This document shows, piece by piece, positions 25,699 through 34,219 of a DNA stretch of 52,776 bases. The DNA lies in assembly GCA_946627565.1 (NCBI GenBank), contig CAMOVR010000009.1:1-52776 (forward strand), given 5' to 3'. The stretch is from an uncultured Clostridia bacterium (GTDB taxonomy: Bacteria > Bacillota > Clostridia > Christensenellales > Aristaeellaceae). A program made the translations under genes and the position numbers. Each line of letters starts with the position of its first letter. The stretch's first letter is position 1. A model generated the notes under the pieces. It made no database searches. It saw only the letters and a list, made by a program, of their open reading frames with translations, and was not told the origin of the DNA.

Positions 25699-27048
25699 TC
25701 ACTGCTTCCGGATCGTGGTATCCCCGTTCACACAGTGGAAATACACGGTATCAGGTTCCAGGGTGACTCCGTCCTTGGCAAACAGTTCATCGATTGTCAG
25801 GAACATATAGCCTTTTTCCGTGAGGATTTTGCAGATCTGGCGGGCGGACTCCGGGGTGTTGTCCTTGATGTCGTGGCAGAGGATGATATCCCCGTCCATG
25901 ATTTCCTTCTTTACGGTGCTCATTACCGCACTGGTGGATTTGCCGCGCCAGTCATAGGTGTCCAGGGACCACTGTATATAGGGCCAGCCTACCTGGGCCC
26001 GGATCATCTGGGGATAGAGACCGTAGGGGACCCGGTCATAGGTACAGATGGTCCCTATGGCCTTCAGCATGGCTGTGTCGCACTTTTCCTTCATGGCCCG
26101 CAGGGCGGCGCCGCTGGACTTGGTGACGTTGCCGTGGTGCCAGTTATGATATCCCTGGGCATGGCCTTCGTCATGCTCCCGCTGAATCAGATCCTCATAG
26201 GAGCCGATGCGGTTTCCCACCACGAAAAAGGTGGCGCGGCAGCCTGAAACCATGAGGTTCTGCAGGACCAGGGTGGTGTTGGTGCGCACCGGGCCGTCGT
26301 CAAAGGTCAGGGCTACGGTGTTGTAGTAGGCCAGGTTATCGGTCTCCTTCCGGGCCTCGGATGTCATGTATTCCCAGATGTCCGGGTACATGACGGTGAC
26401 CTCCATCAGGCTGTTATGGGAGGGGTAGAGAAGGGAGGCAGGATAGTGGAGAACCAGGGACAGGCCGTGCAGGGAAAAATCGGCTTTCTCGATTTCTTCC
26501 TGGGAACAGAGCTGATCCAGGATGCCCTCATCCGGGTATTCATCCGGGAAGTAGGATATGAGCCTGGTGCGGACAGCATCCGACAGGATCCGCCAGGCAG
26601 GGCTGCCCACAGGGAAAATATCCTCAAGGGTGATGCGCTCCCCGGTTGTCATGTTATAGGTGCGACTTGTCATCTCCTGTCCCGTCAGGTCCCGGTGGTA
26701 GGTTGTCCGGGCCTGGATCACGAAGCTCATCCAGGTAAGGCCGGTACGGCTGTAGCGGACTTCCACATCCACCCGGCTGTTGGCATTGGCGCTGGAACCG
26801 GCTTTTGGAAGAGTCGGCCCGATGCGGTTGGCATATTCATCCTCTATGGCACGGATCTCTTCATCCACCAGGTCATTTGCCGTATCCACGGTCCAGATGC
26901 GGACAACGCTTTTATTCTCCTGGGTGGTGTCTATCCTGTCCATAAACACCATATGGCATGGCTGCAGGGGCAGGGGATCCGACAGGGCCGAGGCGGAGAA
27001 AGGCAGAAGAAGACAGAGAAGAAGAATCAGACAGATACCCATGCTCAA
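25699..27048 (-). CDS. secreted polysaccharide deacetylase, PdaC-like
   Basis: A 449-residue protein. Residues 1-22 form a signal peptide ending SASA/L. Residues ~30-235 resemble the DUF4163/DUF3298 pair found in Bacillus PdaC. The C-terminal NodB domain has motif 1 TFDDGP near 250, motif 2 HNWHHG near 300, motif 3 RVPYG near 345, motif 4 DTYDWRG near 370 and motif 5 LCHDI near 395. CE4 enzymes remove N-acetyl groups from peptidoglycan or chitin oligomers with a divalent metal. Motif 2 ends HG rather than the common HP. The ATG overlaps the DUF1292 stop, so the two are coupled. Confidence 0.88.
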   Translation of the reverse strand: MSMGICLILLLCLLLPFSASALSDPLPLQPCHMVFMDRIDTTQENKSVVRIWTVDTANDLVDEEIRAIEDEYANRIGPTLPKAGSSANANSRVDVEVRYSRTGLTWMSFVIQARTTYHRDLTGQEMTSRTYNMTTGERITLEDIFPVGSPAWRILSDAVRTRLISYFPDEYPDEGILDQLCSQEEIEKADFSLHGLSLVLHYPASLLYPSHNSLMEVTVMYPDIWEYMTSEARKETDNLAYYNTVALTFDDGPVRTNTTLVLQNLMVSGCRATFFVVGNRIGSYEDLIQREHDEGHAQGYHNWHHGNVTKSSGAALRAMKEKCDTAMLKAIGTICTYDRVPYGLYPQMIRAQVGWPYIQWSLDTYDWRGKSTSAVMSTVKKEIMDGDIILCHDIKDNTPESARQICKILTEKGYMFLTIDELFAKDGVTLEPDTVYFHCVNGDTTIRKQ

Positions 27049-27365
27049 TCATCCGTTTCTTCATCCAGGTCATCCAGAAGCTCATCCAGGGAAGTGGATG
27101 GGTTGTCTTCCTTCTGGAACAGCTCCACCAGACGGTCAATCAGGCCTTCGTCTGTTACCAGGTTATAGGAGGCTTCTTTGGGGCTGGACAGGTCCAGATG
27201 CAGGATCAGGACGTCATCACCGTTTTTCACATCGCTGTCATCCTCATCAGAGACAGGGAGAAGGAACATATAATACTCCCCGTCCAGAGAAAGGGTGCGC
27301 AGGAGCATGAATGTCTGCTCAACGCCATTGTCATCATGCAGCGTCAGGATCTCATTTTCTTTCAT
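27045..27365 (-). CDS. DUF1292 family protein
   Basis: A 106-residue acidic protein matching the DUF1292 (YrzB-like) pattern: ILTLHDDNGVEQTF at the N-terminus and YYMFLLPVSD in the middle, then a DE-rich tail. Function is unknown. In many Firmicutes a DUF1292 gene follows ruvX/yqgF, as it does here after 57 nt. AAGGAGAT precedes the ATG, and its stop overlaps the deacetylase start. Confidence 0.85.
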   Translation of the reverse strand: MKENEILTLHDDNGVEQTFMLLRTLSLDGEYYMFLLPVSDEDDSDVKNGDDVLILHLDLSSPKEASYNLVTDEGLIDRLVELFQKEDNPSTSLDELLDDLDEETDD

Positions 27366-27422
27366 CTGCTTTATCTCCTTTCCAGACTGATTCCGTTATG
27401 TTTGAAACAGCACGAAGCCTGC

Positions 27423-27848
27423 TCAGCGGGCTTTTTCCTTTTCGCTGTCCAGGTATGCCTGCAGTATCAGGGCAGCTGCCACCTTGTCCACGTGGGTTTT
27501 GCGGTCCCGTCTGGACATGTTGTCCATAAGCAGGGAATCCTCCGCCTCCACGGTGGTGAGCCGCTCATCCTGATAGTACACCGTAAGCCCGCTTTTTTCC
27601 AGCTGGGCACAAAGTCCCTGGACCTTCTGGGCCTGAAAACCCTCAGAACCGTCCATATTCAGGGGAAGGCCGGAGACGACGATTTCGGTATTATAACGCC
27701 TGCAGATCTCCAGGATCTTTCGGGTATCCGGGCCCCAGCCCACCCGGGTTATGACTTCCACGGGGCTTGCTATGAGGCGGGAGGCATCTGAAACAGCCAC
27801 CCCGATGCGCACGTCCCCGATATCAAGGCCAACGATCTGTTCGTTCAT
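27423..27848 (-). CDS. ruvX: Holliday junction resolvase-like RuvX/YqgF
   Basis: A 141-residue RNase H-fold protein. GLDIGDVRIGVAVSD at the N-terminus supplies the first catalytic Asp, DERLTTVEAE near residue 95 the Glu region, and HVDKVAAALILQAYLD the last Asp. The family acts in pre-16S rRNA 5'-end processing and has been proposed to resolve Holliday junctions. AAAGGAAG precedes the ATG at 27848; an upstream in-frame ATG at 27863 lies within that site. The ATG overlaps the stop of the M16 peptidase gene. Confidence 0.95.
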   Translation of the reverse strand: MNEQIVGLDIGDVRIGVAVSDASRLIASPVEVITRVGWGPDTRKILEICRRYNTEIVVSGLPLNMDGSEGFQAQKVQGLCAQLEKSGLTVYYQDERLTTVEAEDSLLMDNMSRRDRKTHVDKVAAALILQAYLDSEKEKAR

Positions 27849-29116
27849 ATGCTTCCTTTCCATGATTCGGCATGCCTGCCCAGGACGGCCAGACTGGGTT
27901 TATGGGAAACCAGCTGCCGGGCCAGGTTCAGGATATCGTCCCTTTTCACGCTCTCCAGGCTCTCAAGAATCTCCCGGGAGGTGAAAAGCTGGTCAAGTAC
28001 GCACAGGGAATGGCCCATGCTCATCATACGGCTGCCGGAGGTCTCGTGACTCATGAGGAAGTTGACACGGAACATTTTCCTGGCCTGTTCATACTCTTCC
28101 TCTGTGACGCCCTTTTCTGCCATCTCTTGGAATACGCTCTGCATTTCATCCAGAACCCGGCGTCCGTTTTCCGGAGAGGCTGCGGCATACAGGGCGAAAC
28201 ATCCGCTGCCTTCCACGCTGGTGCTGTAGCTGTAGACGGTGTAGGCCAGACCCAGTTCTTCCCGGATCCGCTGGAACAGGCGGGCGGAGGCGGAAGTGCC
28301 CAGGATGGCACTGAGCATGTCCAAGGTGAAGTTTTCTTTTTTCCCGAAGGCAAAGCCCGGGTAGCCAAGACACAGATGGACCTGCTCCAGATCCCGGTCC
28401 ACAAAGACTTTCCGGCCGTCTTTGACCTGAAGTTCAGGAACGGGAGCGGAGGATGACTCGCCGCTCCATGCGGAAAAAATGCGCTGGATATCATCCCGGA
28501 GCCGGCCCTCGTCATAGCAGCCGCATACGGAGATGACACACCGGTCAGGGGTGTAATGGGCTGCGCGGAATTTTCTGAGGCTGTCAGGGGTATAACGGAG
28601 AATCTGTTCCTTCTGCCCCAGAATGGGATGCCAGGCGCAGGTTCCTTCAAACTGGGCCTGGTACAGGAGTTCATTGATGCACCCCTCCGGGTCATCCTCT
28701 TCCATGGCGATTTCTTCACAGATGACACTGCGCTCCCGTGCCATCTCATCCTCGGGAAGGGCAGGGTTCAGCACCAGATCGCCCATCAGTTCCAGGGTAT
28801 GGGTCAGGTCTTCTGCAATGACCTTGTTATAGTAGCAGGTGTAGTCCTTGGTGGTGCAGGCATTGAGATGCCCTCCCAGCAGGTCCGTCTCCTCCGCAAT
28901 GCGCTGTGTGGAACGGGTAAGGGTGCTTTTAAAGGCCATGTGCTCCATGAAATGTGCCAGGCCTTCTTCATCCGGGCCTTCCATCATGGAACCGGTATGG
29001 ATCCAGATGCCCACGGAAACCGTGGCCAGATGGGGAAGGGGTTCACATACCACACGGAGCCCGTTGGGAAGTGTCCAGCGGGTCCGGTTTTCTGAAAGAA
29101 TCTGTGCCTGATTCAA
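27845..29116 (-). CDS. M16 family zinc peptidase (processing-peptidase-like)
   Basis: A 423-residue pitrilysin-type peptidase. The inverted zinc motif HFMEH gives His55, Glu58 and His59, with the third ligand expected in ERSVICEEIAMEEDDPE near residue 130. The C-terminal inactive repeat includes LGLAYTVYSYSTS. Relatives include Bacillus YmxG/MlpA, whose gene also lies near pnp. It probably degrades peptides in the cytoplasm. It is first in a four-gene minus-strand run with ruvX, DUF1292 and the deacetylase, and is separated from pnp by a terminator. Confidence 0.93.
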   Translation of the reverse strand: MNQAQILSENRTRWTLPNGLRVVCEPLPHLATVSVGIWIHTGSMMEGPDEEGLAHFMEHMAFKSTLTRSTQRIAEETDLLGGHLNACTTKDYTCYYNKVIAEDLTHTLELMGDLVLNPALPEDEMARERSVICEEIAMEEDDPEGCINELLYQAQFEGTCAWHPILGQKEQILRYTPDSLRKFRAAHYTPDRCVISVCGCYDEGRLRDDIQRIFSAWSGESSSAPVPELQVKDGRKVFVDRDLEQVHLCLGYPGFAFGKKENFTLDMLSAILGTSASARLFQRIREELGLAYTVYSYSTSVEGSGCFALYAAASPENGRRVLDEMQSVFQEMAEKGVTEEEYEQARKMFRVNFLMSHETSGSRMMSMGHSLCVLDQLFTSREILESLESVKRDDILNLARQLVSHKPSLAVLGRHAESWKGSI

Positions 29117-29137
29117 GCTGACCTCCGTATGAAAAAC

Positions 29138-29163
29138 GAAAAGCCCGTTTAAACAGGCTTTTC
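29138..29163 (-). terminator. terminator after pnp
   Basis: GAAAAGCC/GGCTTTTC arms around CGTTTAAACA. On the minus strand a TTTTC tract and then CGTTTTTC follow. It closes the rpsO-pnp unit. Confidence 0.75.
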
Positions 29164-29171
29164 ATTCGTGA

Positions 29172-31328
29172 TTACTTTCTGCCGTCACGGCGGGGCGGAC
29201 GGTTGCGGGGAGCACCGTCTCCGCGGCGGGGGGCATCGCCCTGGGTGTACTCGATATCGTTGCGGATCAGGTTGATGCGGCCCTGGGCGTCAATCTCGGT
29301 GACCTTGACTTCCAGTTCATCGCCCACCTTGACCACGTCTTCCACCTTTTCAACCCTGTGGTCAGCCAGCTTGCTGATGTGGACCATGCCATCCTTGCCG
29401 GGAGCCAGTTCCACAAAGGCGCCGAAGTTCATGATGCGGACCACCTTGCCGGTGTATACTTCGCCTACTTCGATGTCCTTGACAATGCCCATGATGATGC
29501 TCTTGGCCTTTTCGGCGCCATTGACATCGGGGGTGGCAATGAAGACCTGGCCGTCGTCCTCGATATCGATCTTGGCACCGGTCTCGGCAATGATCTTGTT
29601 GATCATCTTTCCGCCAGGTCCGATGACATCGCGGATCTTGTCGGGATTGATGGTGAACTGGATGATGCGGGGTGCATAGGGGCTCAGTTCCTCACGGGGC
29701 TGGGGAATGGTGTCCAGCATCAGCTTGAGGATGTACAGACGTCCCTGCAGAGCCTGCTCCAGAGCACGCTTGAGGATGGTGCGGTCGATGCCGGCAATCT
29801 TGATATCCATCTGGATGGCGGTGATGCCGTTCATGGTGCCGGCCACCTTGAAGTCCATATCGCCCAGGAAGTCTTCAAGACCCTGGATGTCCGTCAGCAC
29901 GGACACCTTGTCGGACTCGGTATCCTTGATCAGGCCCATGGCCACGCCGGCCACGGGAGCCAGGATCGGAACGCCGGCATCCATCAGGGAAAGGGTGGAA
30001 CCGCACACGGAAGCCATGGAGGAAGAACCGTTGGAGGAGAGGATTTCACTGACCAGACGCATGGCGTAGGGGAAATCCGACTCCGGAGGAATCACGGGCA
30101 GCAGGGCACGCTCTGCCAGGGCACCGTGGCCGATTTCACGGCGGCCGGGGCTCTTGAGACGGCCGGCTTCACCGGTGGCATAGGGCGGCATGTTGTACTG
30201 ATGGATATAACGCTTGAAGTCCTCATTGCTCAGGCCGTCCAGAGTCTGGCCGTCGCTGAGAGGTCCAAGGGTGGTGACGGTAAGGGCCTGGGTCTGACCG
30301 CGGGTGAACACGGCGGAACCATGGGTCCTGGGCAGCACGCCCACTTCGCACCAGATGGGGCGGATTTCGGTTTCCTTGCGGCCGTCGGCACGGATGCCTT
30401 CATCCAGAATGCGCCTGCGCATGACTTCCTTGTTCAGGTAGTACAGGGCATCCTCGATCTCGTCTTCCCTATCGGGGAACTGGGGAGCCAGCTCTTCCAC
30501 CACTTCCTGGCGGGTCTGGGCTTCACGGCTCTGACGCTCATAGCGGTCAAAGGTATCAAAGGTCCAGCGGCACTTGTCCAGAGCGCAGGCCCGGACAGCT
30601 TCCTTCACGTCGTCCCCGGTCTTGTGCAGCGGCACAACAGCCTTCTCAGCACCGATCTCGGCAACGATCATTTCCTGGAATTCCACCAGCTTCTTGATGG
30701 CTTCGTGGGCGAACATGATGCCGTCCAGCATGACATCTTCGCTCAGCTCGTTGGCACCGGCTTCCACCATCATGATGGCATCCTTGGTGCCGGCCACGTA
30801 CAGGCTCAGGTCGGAAACCTTGCGCTGCTCTTCGTTGGGCATGAGCACGAATTCGTCATTGACGCGGCCCACCAGCACAGCGCCTGTGGGGCCGTTCCAC
30901 GGAATATCGCTGACGGCCAGGGCGATGGAAGAACCGATCATGGCAGGAATCTCGGGCTGAACGTCCTGTTCCATGGACAGGATGGTGACAACCACCTGCA
31001 CGTCATTGCGCATGGACTTGTCAAACAGGGGCCGCAGGGGGCGGTCGATGAGACGGCAGGTCAGGGTGGCCTTGTCGGTGGGACGGCCTTCACGCTTGAT
31101 GAAGCCGCCGGGGATCTTGCCCACGGAATACTGCTTTTCTTCCACGTCTACGGCAAGAGGGAAAAAGTCCACACCCTCACGGGGGGTGGGAGCCATGGTG
31201 GCATTGACCATGACAACGGTGTCGCCCAGATGGACCCATACGGATCCGTTGGCCTGTCCGCAGTATTTGCCAAACTCAAGGGTCAGGGTTTTGCCGGCCA
31301 GGTCCATGGAGTACGATTTGTAATCCAT
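29172..31328 (-). CDS. pnp: polyribonucleotide nucleotidyltransferase
   Basis: A 718-residue PNPase with the full domain order: two RNase PH-like cores (residues ~10-230 and ~320-555) separated by an all-alpha linker, then a KH domain (INPDKIRDVIGPGGKMINKI near 570) and an S1 domain (VGEVYTGKVVRIMNFGAFVE near 635), with a basic Arg-rich tail. It degrades mRNA 3'-5' using phosphate. AAGGAG precedes the ATG at 31328; an upstream ATG at 31367 lies in the leader structure. It follows rpsO as in many bacteria, with a structured 185-nt intergenic RNA. Confidence 0.97.
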   Translation of the reverse strand: MDYKSYSMDLAGKTLTLEFGKYCGQANGSVWVHLGDTVVMVNATMAPTPREGVDFFPLAVDVEEKQYSVGKIPGGFIKREGRPTDKATLTCRLIDRPLRPLFDKSMRNDVQVVVTILSMEQDVQPEIPAMIGSSIALAVSDIPWNGPTGAVLVGRVNDEFVLMPNEEQRKVSDLSLYVAGTKDAIMMVEAGANELSEDVMLDGIMFAHEAIKKLVEFQEMIVAEIGAEKAVVPLHKTGDDVKEAVRACALDKCRWTFDTFDRYERQSREAQTRQEVVEELAPQFPDREDEIEDALYYLNKEVMRRRILDEGIRADGRKETEIRPIWCEVGVLPRTHGSAVFTRGQTQALTVTTLGPLSDGQTLDGLSNEDFKRYIHQYNMPPYATGEAGRLKSPGRREIGHGALAERALLPVIPPESDFPYAMRLVSEILSSNGSSSMASVCGSTLSLMDAGVPILAPVAGVAMGLIKDTESDKVSVLTDIQGLEDFLGDMDFKVAGTMNGITAIQMDIKIAGIDRTILKRALEQALQGRLYILKLMLDTIPQPREELSPYAPRIIQFTINPDKIRDVIGPGGKMINKIIAETGAKIDIEDDGQVFIATPDVNGAEKAKSIIMGIVKDIEVGEVYTGKVVRIMNFGAFVELAPGKDGMVHISKLADHRVEKVEDVVKVGDELEVKVTEIDAQGRINLIRNDIEYTQGDAPRRGDGAPRNRPPRRDGRK

Positions 31329-31356
31329 TTTAATCTCCTTATCACATGAGGGCTTG

Positions 31357-31469
31357 CGCCCGGTCATGCCGCACGGATGCTTTCATCTGAAAACCGTGCA
31401 AGGTTTCCAATTGAAAACAACCGGGCGGCTACAGGGAAGGCCGTCGGCAGCCACAGGGCTGCCGACGGC
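31357..31469 (-). promoter_or_regulatory. structured rpsO-pnp intergenic RNA
   Basis: Two hairpins lie between rpsO and pnp. A perfect 13-bp stem (31440-31452 with 31457-31469, loop ACAG) comes first in the transcript. A second, larger structure has outer arms CGCCCGGT/ACCGGGCG (31357-31364 and 31420-31427) and inner arms GCACGG/CCGTGC (31371-31376 and 31394-31399). In E. coli an RNase III-cleaved hairpin here mediates pnp autoregulation; the same role is inferred. Confidence 0.6.
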
Positions 31470-31513
31470 AGATCGTTCACCAGTTCCGATGGATATCCGG
31501 TGCTGTCTGTACC

Positions 31514-31768
31514 TTACTTGCGCAGGTTCAGACGGGCGATGAGCGAACGATAGCGCTCGATATCCGTCTTCTTGAGATATTCCAGCATGCCGCGACGGCG
31601 GCCGACCATCAGCAGAAGACCACGGTTGGAATGATGGTCATTCTTGTTGTTCTTCAGATGCTCGTTGAGGTGATTGATGCGCTCGGTGAGAAGAGCGATC
31701 TGGACTTCGGGAGATCCCGTGTCACCGGGGTGCTGGGCATACGCTGCAATGATTTCGGACTTGGTCAT
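31514..31768 (-). CDS. rpsO: 30S ribosomal protein S15
   Basis: An 84-residue protein, slightly shorter than the usual 88-89. Recognisable S15 segments are [39 protein letters not shown] and [12 protein letters not shown]15 binds the central domain of 16S rRNA early in assembly. GGAGGAAAG precedes the ATG at 31768; the in-frame ATG at 31816 would add 16 residues foreign to S15. The 5' leader contains GC-rich inverted repeats (for example GAACAC/GTGTTC at 31832-31850), so S15 autoregulation is possible. Confidence 0.97.
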   Translation of the reverse strand: MTKSEIIAAYAQHPGDTGSPEVQIALLTERINHLNEHLKNNKNDHHSNRGLLLMVGRRRGMLEYLKKTDIERYRSLIARLNLRK

Positions 31769-31887
31769 GGTATCTTTCCTCCAATTCTTTTTCTGGCGGT
31801 GGGCAGCCGCCGGCAATCGCCGCTGACACAGAACACCGTCGGAGTGTTCGGGTGCCCGAGCCTGCGGTTCATTTTGGCCCGGTGGGT

Positions 31888-31916
31888 ATTCTAGCAGAAA
31901 GAAAAGGGTTTGTAAA
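31888..31916 (-). promoter_or_regulatory. promoter of rpsO-pnp
   Basis: On the minus strand TTTACA (31911-31916) and TAGAAT (31888-31893) with a 17-nt spacer. The transcript would begin near 31881 and carry a ~115-nt leader before rpsO. Confidence 0.75.
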
Positions 31917-32045
31917 CGGTTTCATCAATCGTTTTCAGGCAGAAATTGCATCCCCCGTATGTGCTCATGAAGACAGGCCCCCTGCAACCCGGCAAAGGTG
32001 CGGTCTGCTTTCTGCCCGCGCCGGCGTGCAGTGTGCAGGACATTC

Positions 32046-32075
32046 CTTTGTATTTTACAAATAACACTGCATATG
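32046..32075 (+). promoter_or_regulatory. possible promoter of glutaredoxin-like gene
   Basis: TTGTAT followed after 18 nt by TATGGT; an alternative pairing is TTTACA, 17 nt, TATCGT. Either would start transcription about 110-120 nt ahead of the gene at 32191. Both matches are moderate. Confidence 0.4.
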
Positions 32076-32190
32076 GTATCGTGACGGAGTCAGTGCCGGG
32101 AGAGGATTTGAAGGCAGGCTCAGCCGGGAAACCGAAGAAGAAGCACCTGTTCCCGGATCCCGGCAGAGAGAAAAAAATGGAGGAATGAAA

Positions 32191-32502
32191 ATGATTACCA
32201 TCTACGGAATGCCCACCTGCCCTTACTGTGATTATATTCATGAACAGATCAAAGGGCGGGAGGACGAGTTTACCTACGTCAACATAGGCGAGAACATCCG
32301 CAACATGGGCGCATTCACAAGAATGCGGGACACAAGCCCTGTTTTTGACCACTGCAAGGAGATCGGGGATGTGGGCATTCCTGCCTTTGTCTTTGAGGAC
32401 GGCAGGATATCCATCGATCCGGCGGATGCAGGACTCATTGAATACGGCTCGCCCGCTGCATGTTCCCTGGAGGACCACAAAAGCGGAAGAAAGGGCTGCT
32501 GA
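32191..32502 (+). CDS. glutaredoxin-related protein
   Basis: A 103-residue thioredoxin-fold protein with the active-site motif CPYC (Cys10, Cys13) right after the first strand, YGMPTCPYC. VGIPAFVFEDG near residue 63 supplies the cis-Pro loop. It lacks a signal peptide and would reduce disulfides or a specific partner in the cytoplasm. GGAGGA lies 7 nt ahead of the ATG at 32191; an ATG at 32185 is too close to it. A 137-residue protein of unknown function follows after 41 nt and is likely co-transcribed. Confidence 0.82.
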   Translation: MITIYGMPTCPYCDYIHEQIKGREDEFTYVNIGENIRNMGAFTRMRDTSPVFDHCKEIGDVGIPAFVFEDGRISIDPADAGLIEYGSPAACSLEDHKSGRKGC

Positions 32503-32543
32503 GAGAGCAGGGAAGGGAAAGCCTTCACGGAGGGGGACACTGT

Positions 32544-32957
32544 ATGCATGAAGACAGCATGAACCGGATTGAAGAGCTGCTGAAAACACCGTACTGGATT
32601 ATCGATATCCTTCCAAAGAGAGTCCCAAAGGACAGCATGGGCCAGTATTTCCATACGGCCGCGTACTTTCTCAGGCACAGGATGGAGGAAATCAAAAGCA
32701 GACATATCAGCCTGATTCTGAAACTGAACTGCTATTACGATATAGAGATCCAGGATAAGGTCAATCCGGACCCGGAGGAGATTGACCGGATCATGCGGGA
32801 AAAGTATGTGTACATCATGGTGGGCGATTCCATGATCCTGTCGGAAAAGGATGATACCCATATGACGGTCTTTCATCCTGATGAGGAACTGCTTGATTTG
32901 ATCAGGACTCTGGCGTCTTCAGAAGGCCTCTTCGTATGGAACGGGGCAGAAAACTGA
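32544..32957 (+). CDS. hypothetical protein
   Basis: A 137-residue protein I do not recognise. It starts MHEDSMNRIEELL, contains YWIIDILPKRVPKD near residue 18 and QYFHTAAYFL near residue 33, and is rich in charged residues with no signal peptide or membrane segment. The ATG at 32544 has a good ribosome site (GGAGGGG, 8 nt upstream), which supports it as a real gene. It is adjacent to the glutaredoxin-like gene and is followed by a strong hairpin, so the two probably form a small operon. Confidence 0.65.
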   Translation: MHEDSMNRIEELLKTPYWIIDILPKRVPKDSMGQYFHTAAYFLRHRMEEIKSRHISLILKLNCYYDIEIQDKVNPDPEEIDRIMREKYVYIMVGDSMILSEKDDTHMTVFHPDEELLDLIRTLASSEGLFVWNGAEN

Positions 32958-33000
32958 CAGGGTCCGCCGGGATCCGGAAAAACGCATCAATTAAAGCAGA

Positions 33001-33033
33001 AGAGGCCTGCCGTCCACTGGACAGCAGGCCTCT
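33001..33033. terminator. bidirectional terminator
   Basis: AGAGGCCTGC (33001-33010) pairs with GCAGGCCTCT (33024-33033), with GTCC/GGAC extending the stem. TTTC follows on the plus strand and CTTTAATT on the minus strand. It lies between convergent genes. Confidence 0.75.
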
Positions 33034-33066
33034 TTCAAATGCTTATGTCAGTTTTTTCCTTTTCCC

Positions 33067-33918
33067 TTACTCGGCGGGGGTGAAGAAGTTGATGGGGGTG
33101 GCGCCGGTCAGGGCGTCGGGAGCCAGCAGGGTGATGGGAGCCACTTCGATGGACAGTGTGGTGAAGGCTGCCTCATAGCCGCTCTCGGTCTTGAAGGACA
33201 GGGTCAGGCGGTGACTTCCGTCTTCTCCGCCGGGGATGGCGTAGGTGATGACGGAAACAGCGCCGTCAGCCAGGCCGGCAGCAGCCAGGTTGGAGGTGGC
33301 GGCACCGGTGACGTTGTCGGTGATGACCAGTTCGGTTACGTTTTCACCGGTACGGTTGTACACGGTGTAGGTGCCCACCTGCTCAGAGGCAGCCTTGGCA
33401 GCGGCAACGATGCCCCTGACATAGCCCAGGGAGTCGGCAAGGGTAGCGCCGGAGATGGCATCCACAAATGCGGCGGCATCTGCGTCAGCGCCGGTGGCAG
33501 CTTCCAGTTCCGCGATGGTCTTGCCGGCAACATAAGCCTCAATGGCATTGTAGCTGGCAGCGATCTGGGTGGTGGAGCCGGCACGCTTCATGTTGGTGGA
33601 GTAGAGTTCATTGTTGACCCGCTTGGAGCCCAGAACCTTGCCCTCGGGATAGTTCTCGCCGAAGGACTGGTCGCTGTTGGGCACGCCAATGGCTTCCAGG
33701 GTTTCGGAAGAGGAGAGAAACTGGAATTCGTCGATCTTCGCAGCCAGGATCACATCACCCTGCACAACGGCGGTGATGACGGCAAAGCAGCCGGTTCCAT
33801 GGGCGGCGAAATCCACCTGACCGATCTTCACGGGCTCGACGGCGGCTTCTTCAGCCAGGCCGGCCACGGCGGAGACCAGCAGGAGGAGGGTGACAAGAAG
33901 ACTCATGATTTTCTTCAT
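33067..33918 (-). CDS. secreted protein with two [ST]GAT flavinylation-like motifs
   Basis: A 283-residue exported protein. Residues 1-22 form a signal peptide ending GLA/EE, with no lipobox. Residues ~30-175 read as an FMN-binding-protein-like domain ending in DAISGAT (153-159). Residues ~185-283 form a second domain with short beta strands, ending in DALTGAT (268-274) close to the C-terminus. D-x-x-[ST]-G-A-T is the sequence to which ApbE attaches FMN through the Thr in NqrC/RnfG-type proteins. The overall match to the FMN-binding family is weak, so function is inferred. GGAGG precedes the ATG at 33918. No apbE or partner oxidoreductase lies in the window. Confidence 0.7.
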   Translation of the reverse strand: MKKIMSLLVTLLLLVSAVAGLAEEAAVEPVKIGQVDFAAHGTGCFAVITAVVQGDVILAAKIDEFQFLSSSETLEAIGVPNSDQSFGENYPEGKVLGSKRVNNELYSTNMKRAGSTTQIAASYNAIEAYVAGKTIAELEAATGADADAAAFVDAISGATLADSLGYVRGIVAAAKAASEQVGTYTVYNRTGENVTELVITDNVTGAATSNLAAAGLADGAVSVITYAIPGGEDGSHRLTLSFKTESGYEAAFTTLSIEVAPITLLAPDALTGATPINFFTPAE

Positions 33919-33964
33919 AAGAATAACCTCCGTATGTTCACACTGACACAGGTCAGTTACACAG

Positions 33965-33994
33965 AGTATAGGGGCGGGCACGCAGGTTAGTCAA
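33965..33994 (-). promoter_or_regulatory. promoter of the secreted [ST]GAT protein gene
   Basis: On the minus strand TTGACT (33989-33994) and TATACT (33965-33970) with an 18-nt spacer, about 50 nt ahead of the start codon. Confidence 0.65.
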
Positions 33995-34096
33995 CGGAAA
34001 CAGAAGGGCCGGGAGGACGCTGAAAAGGCGATGGAAAAGCGATTCAATCAGGAAAACCATGGGATATAAGGGAAAAAGATAATATACCTTAAGTGT

Positions 34097-34125
34097 TTGA
34101 ATTGTGAACGGATTGTGAATAATAA
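34097..34125 (+). promoter_or_regulatory. promoter of NFACT gene
   Basis: TTGAAT (34097-34102) and TAATAA (34120-34125) with a 17-nt spacer. A second weaker candidate begins with TTGACG near 34151. The 300-nt gap 33919-34219 holds these promoters and no gene. Confidence 0.45.
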
Positions 34126-34219
34126 AGAATGGACCACAATCGATTGGATTTGACGCGGGGGAACACAGCGTGATACCATCTTGCCGTTTCAACTGATTTA
34201 CCGAAAGGGGAGAAGTCCC

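Noticed and set aside
29358..31349. 663-codon plus-strand frame opposite pnp
   Set aside because: Antisense shadow of pnp, with no recognisable domain and the same His/Gly-rich composition.
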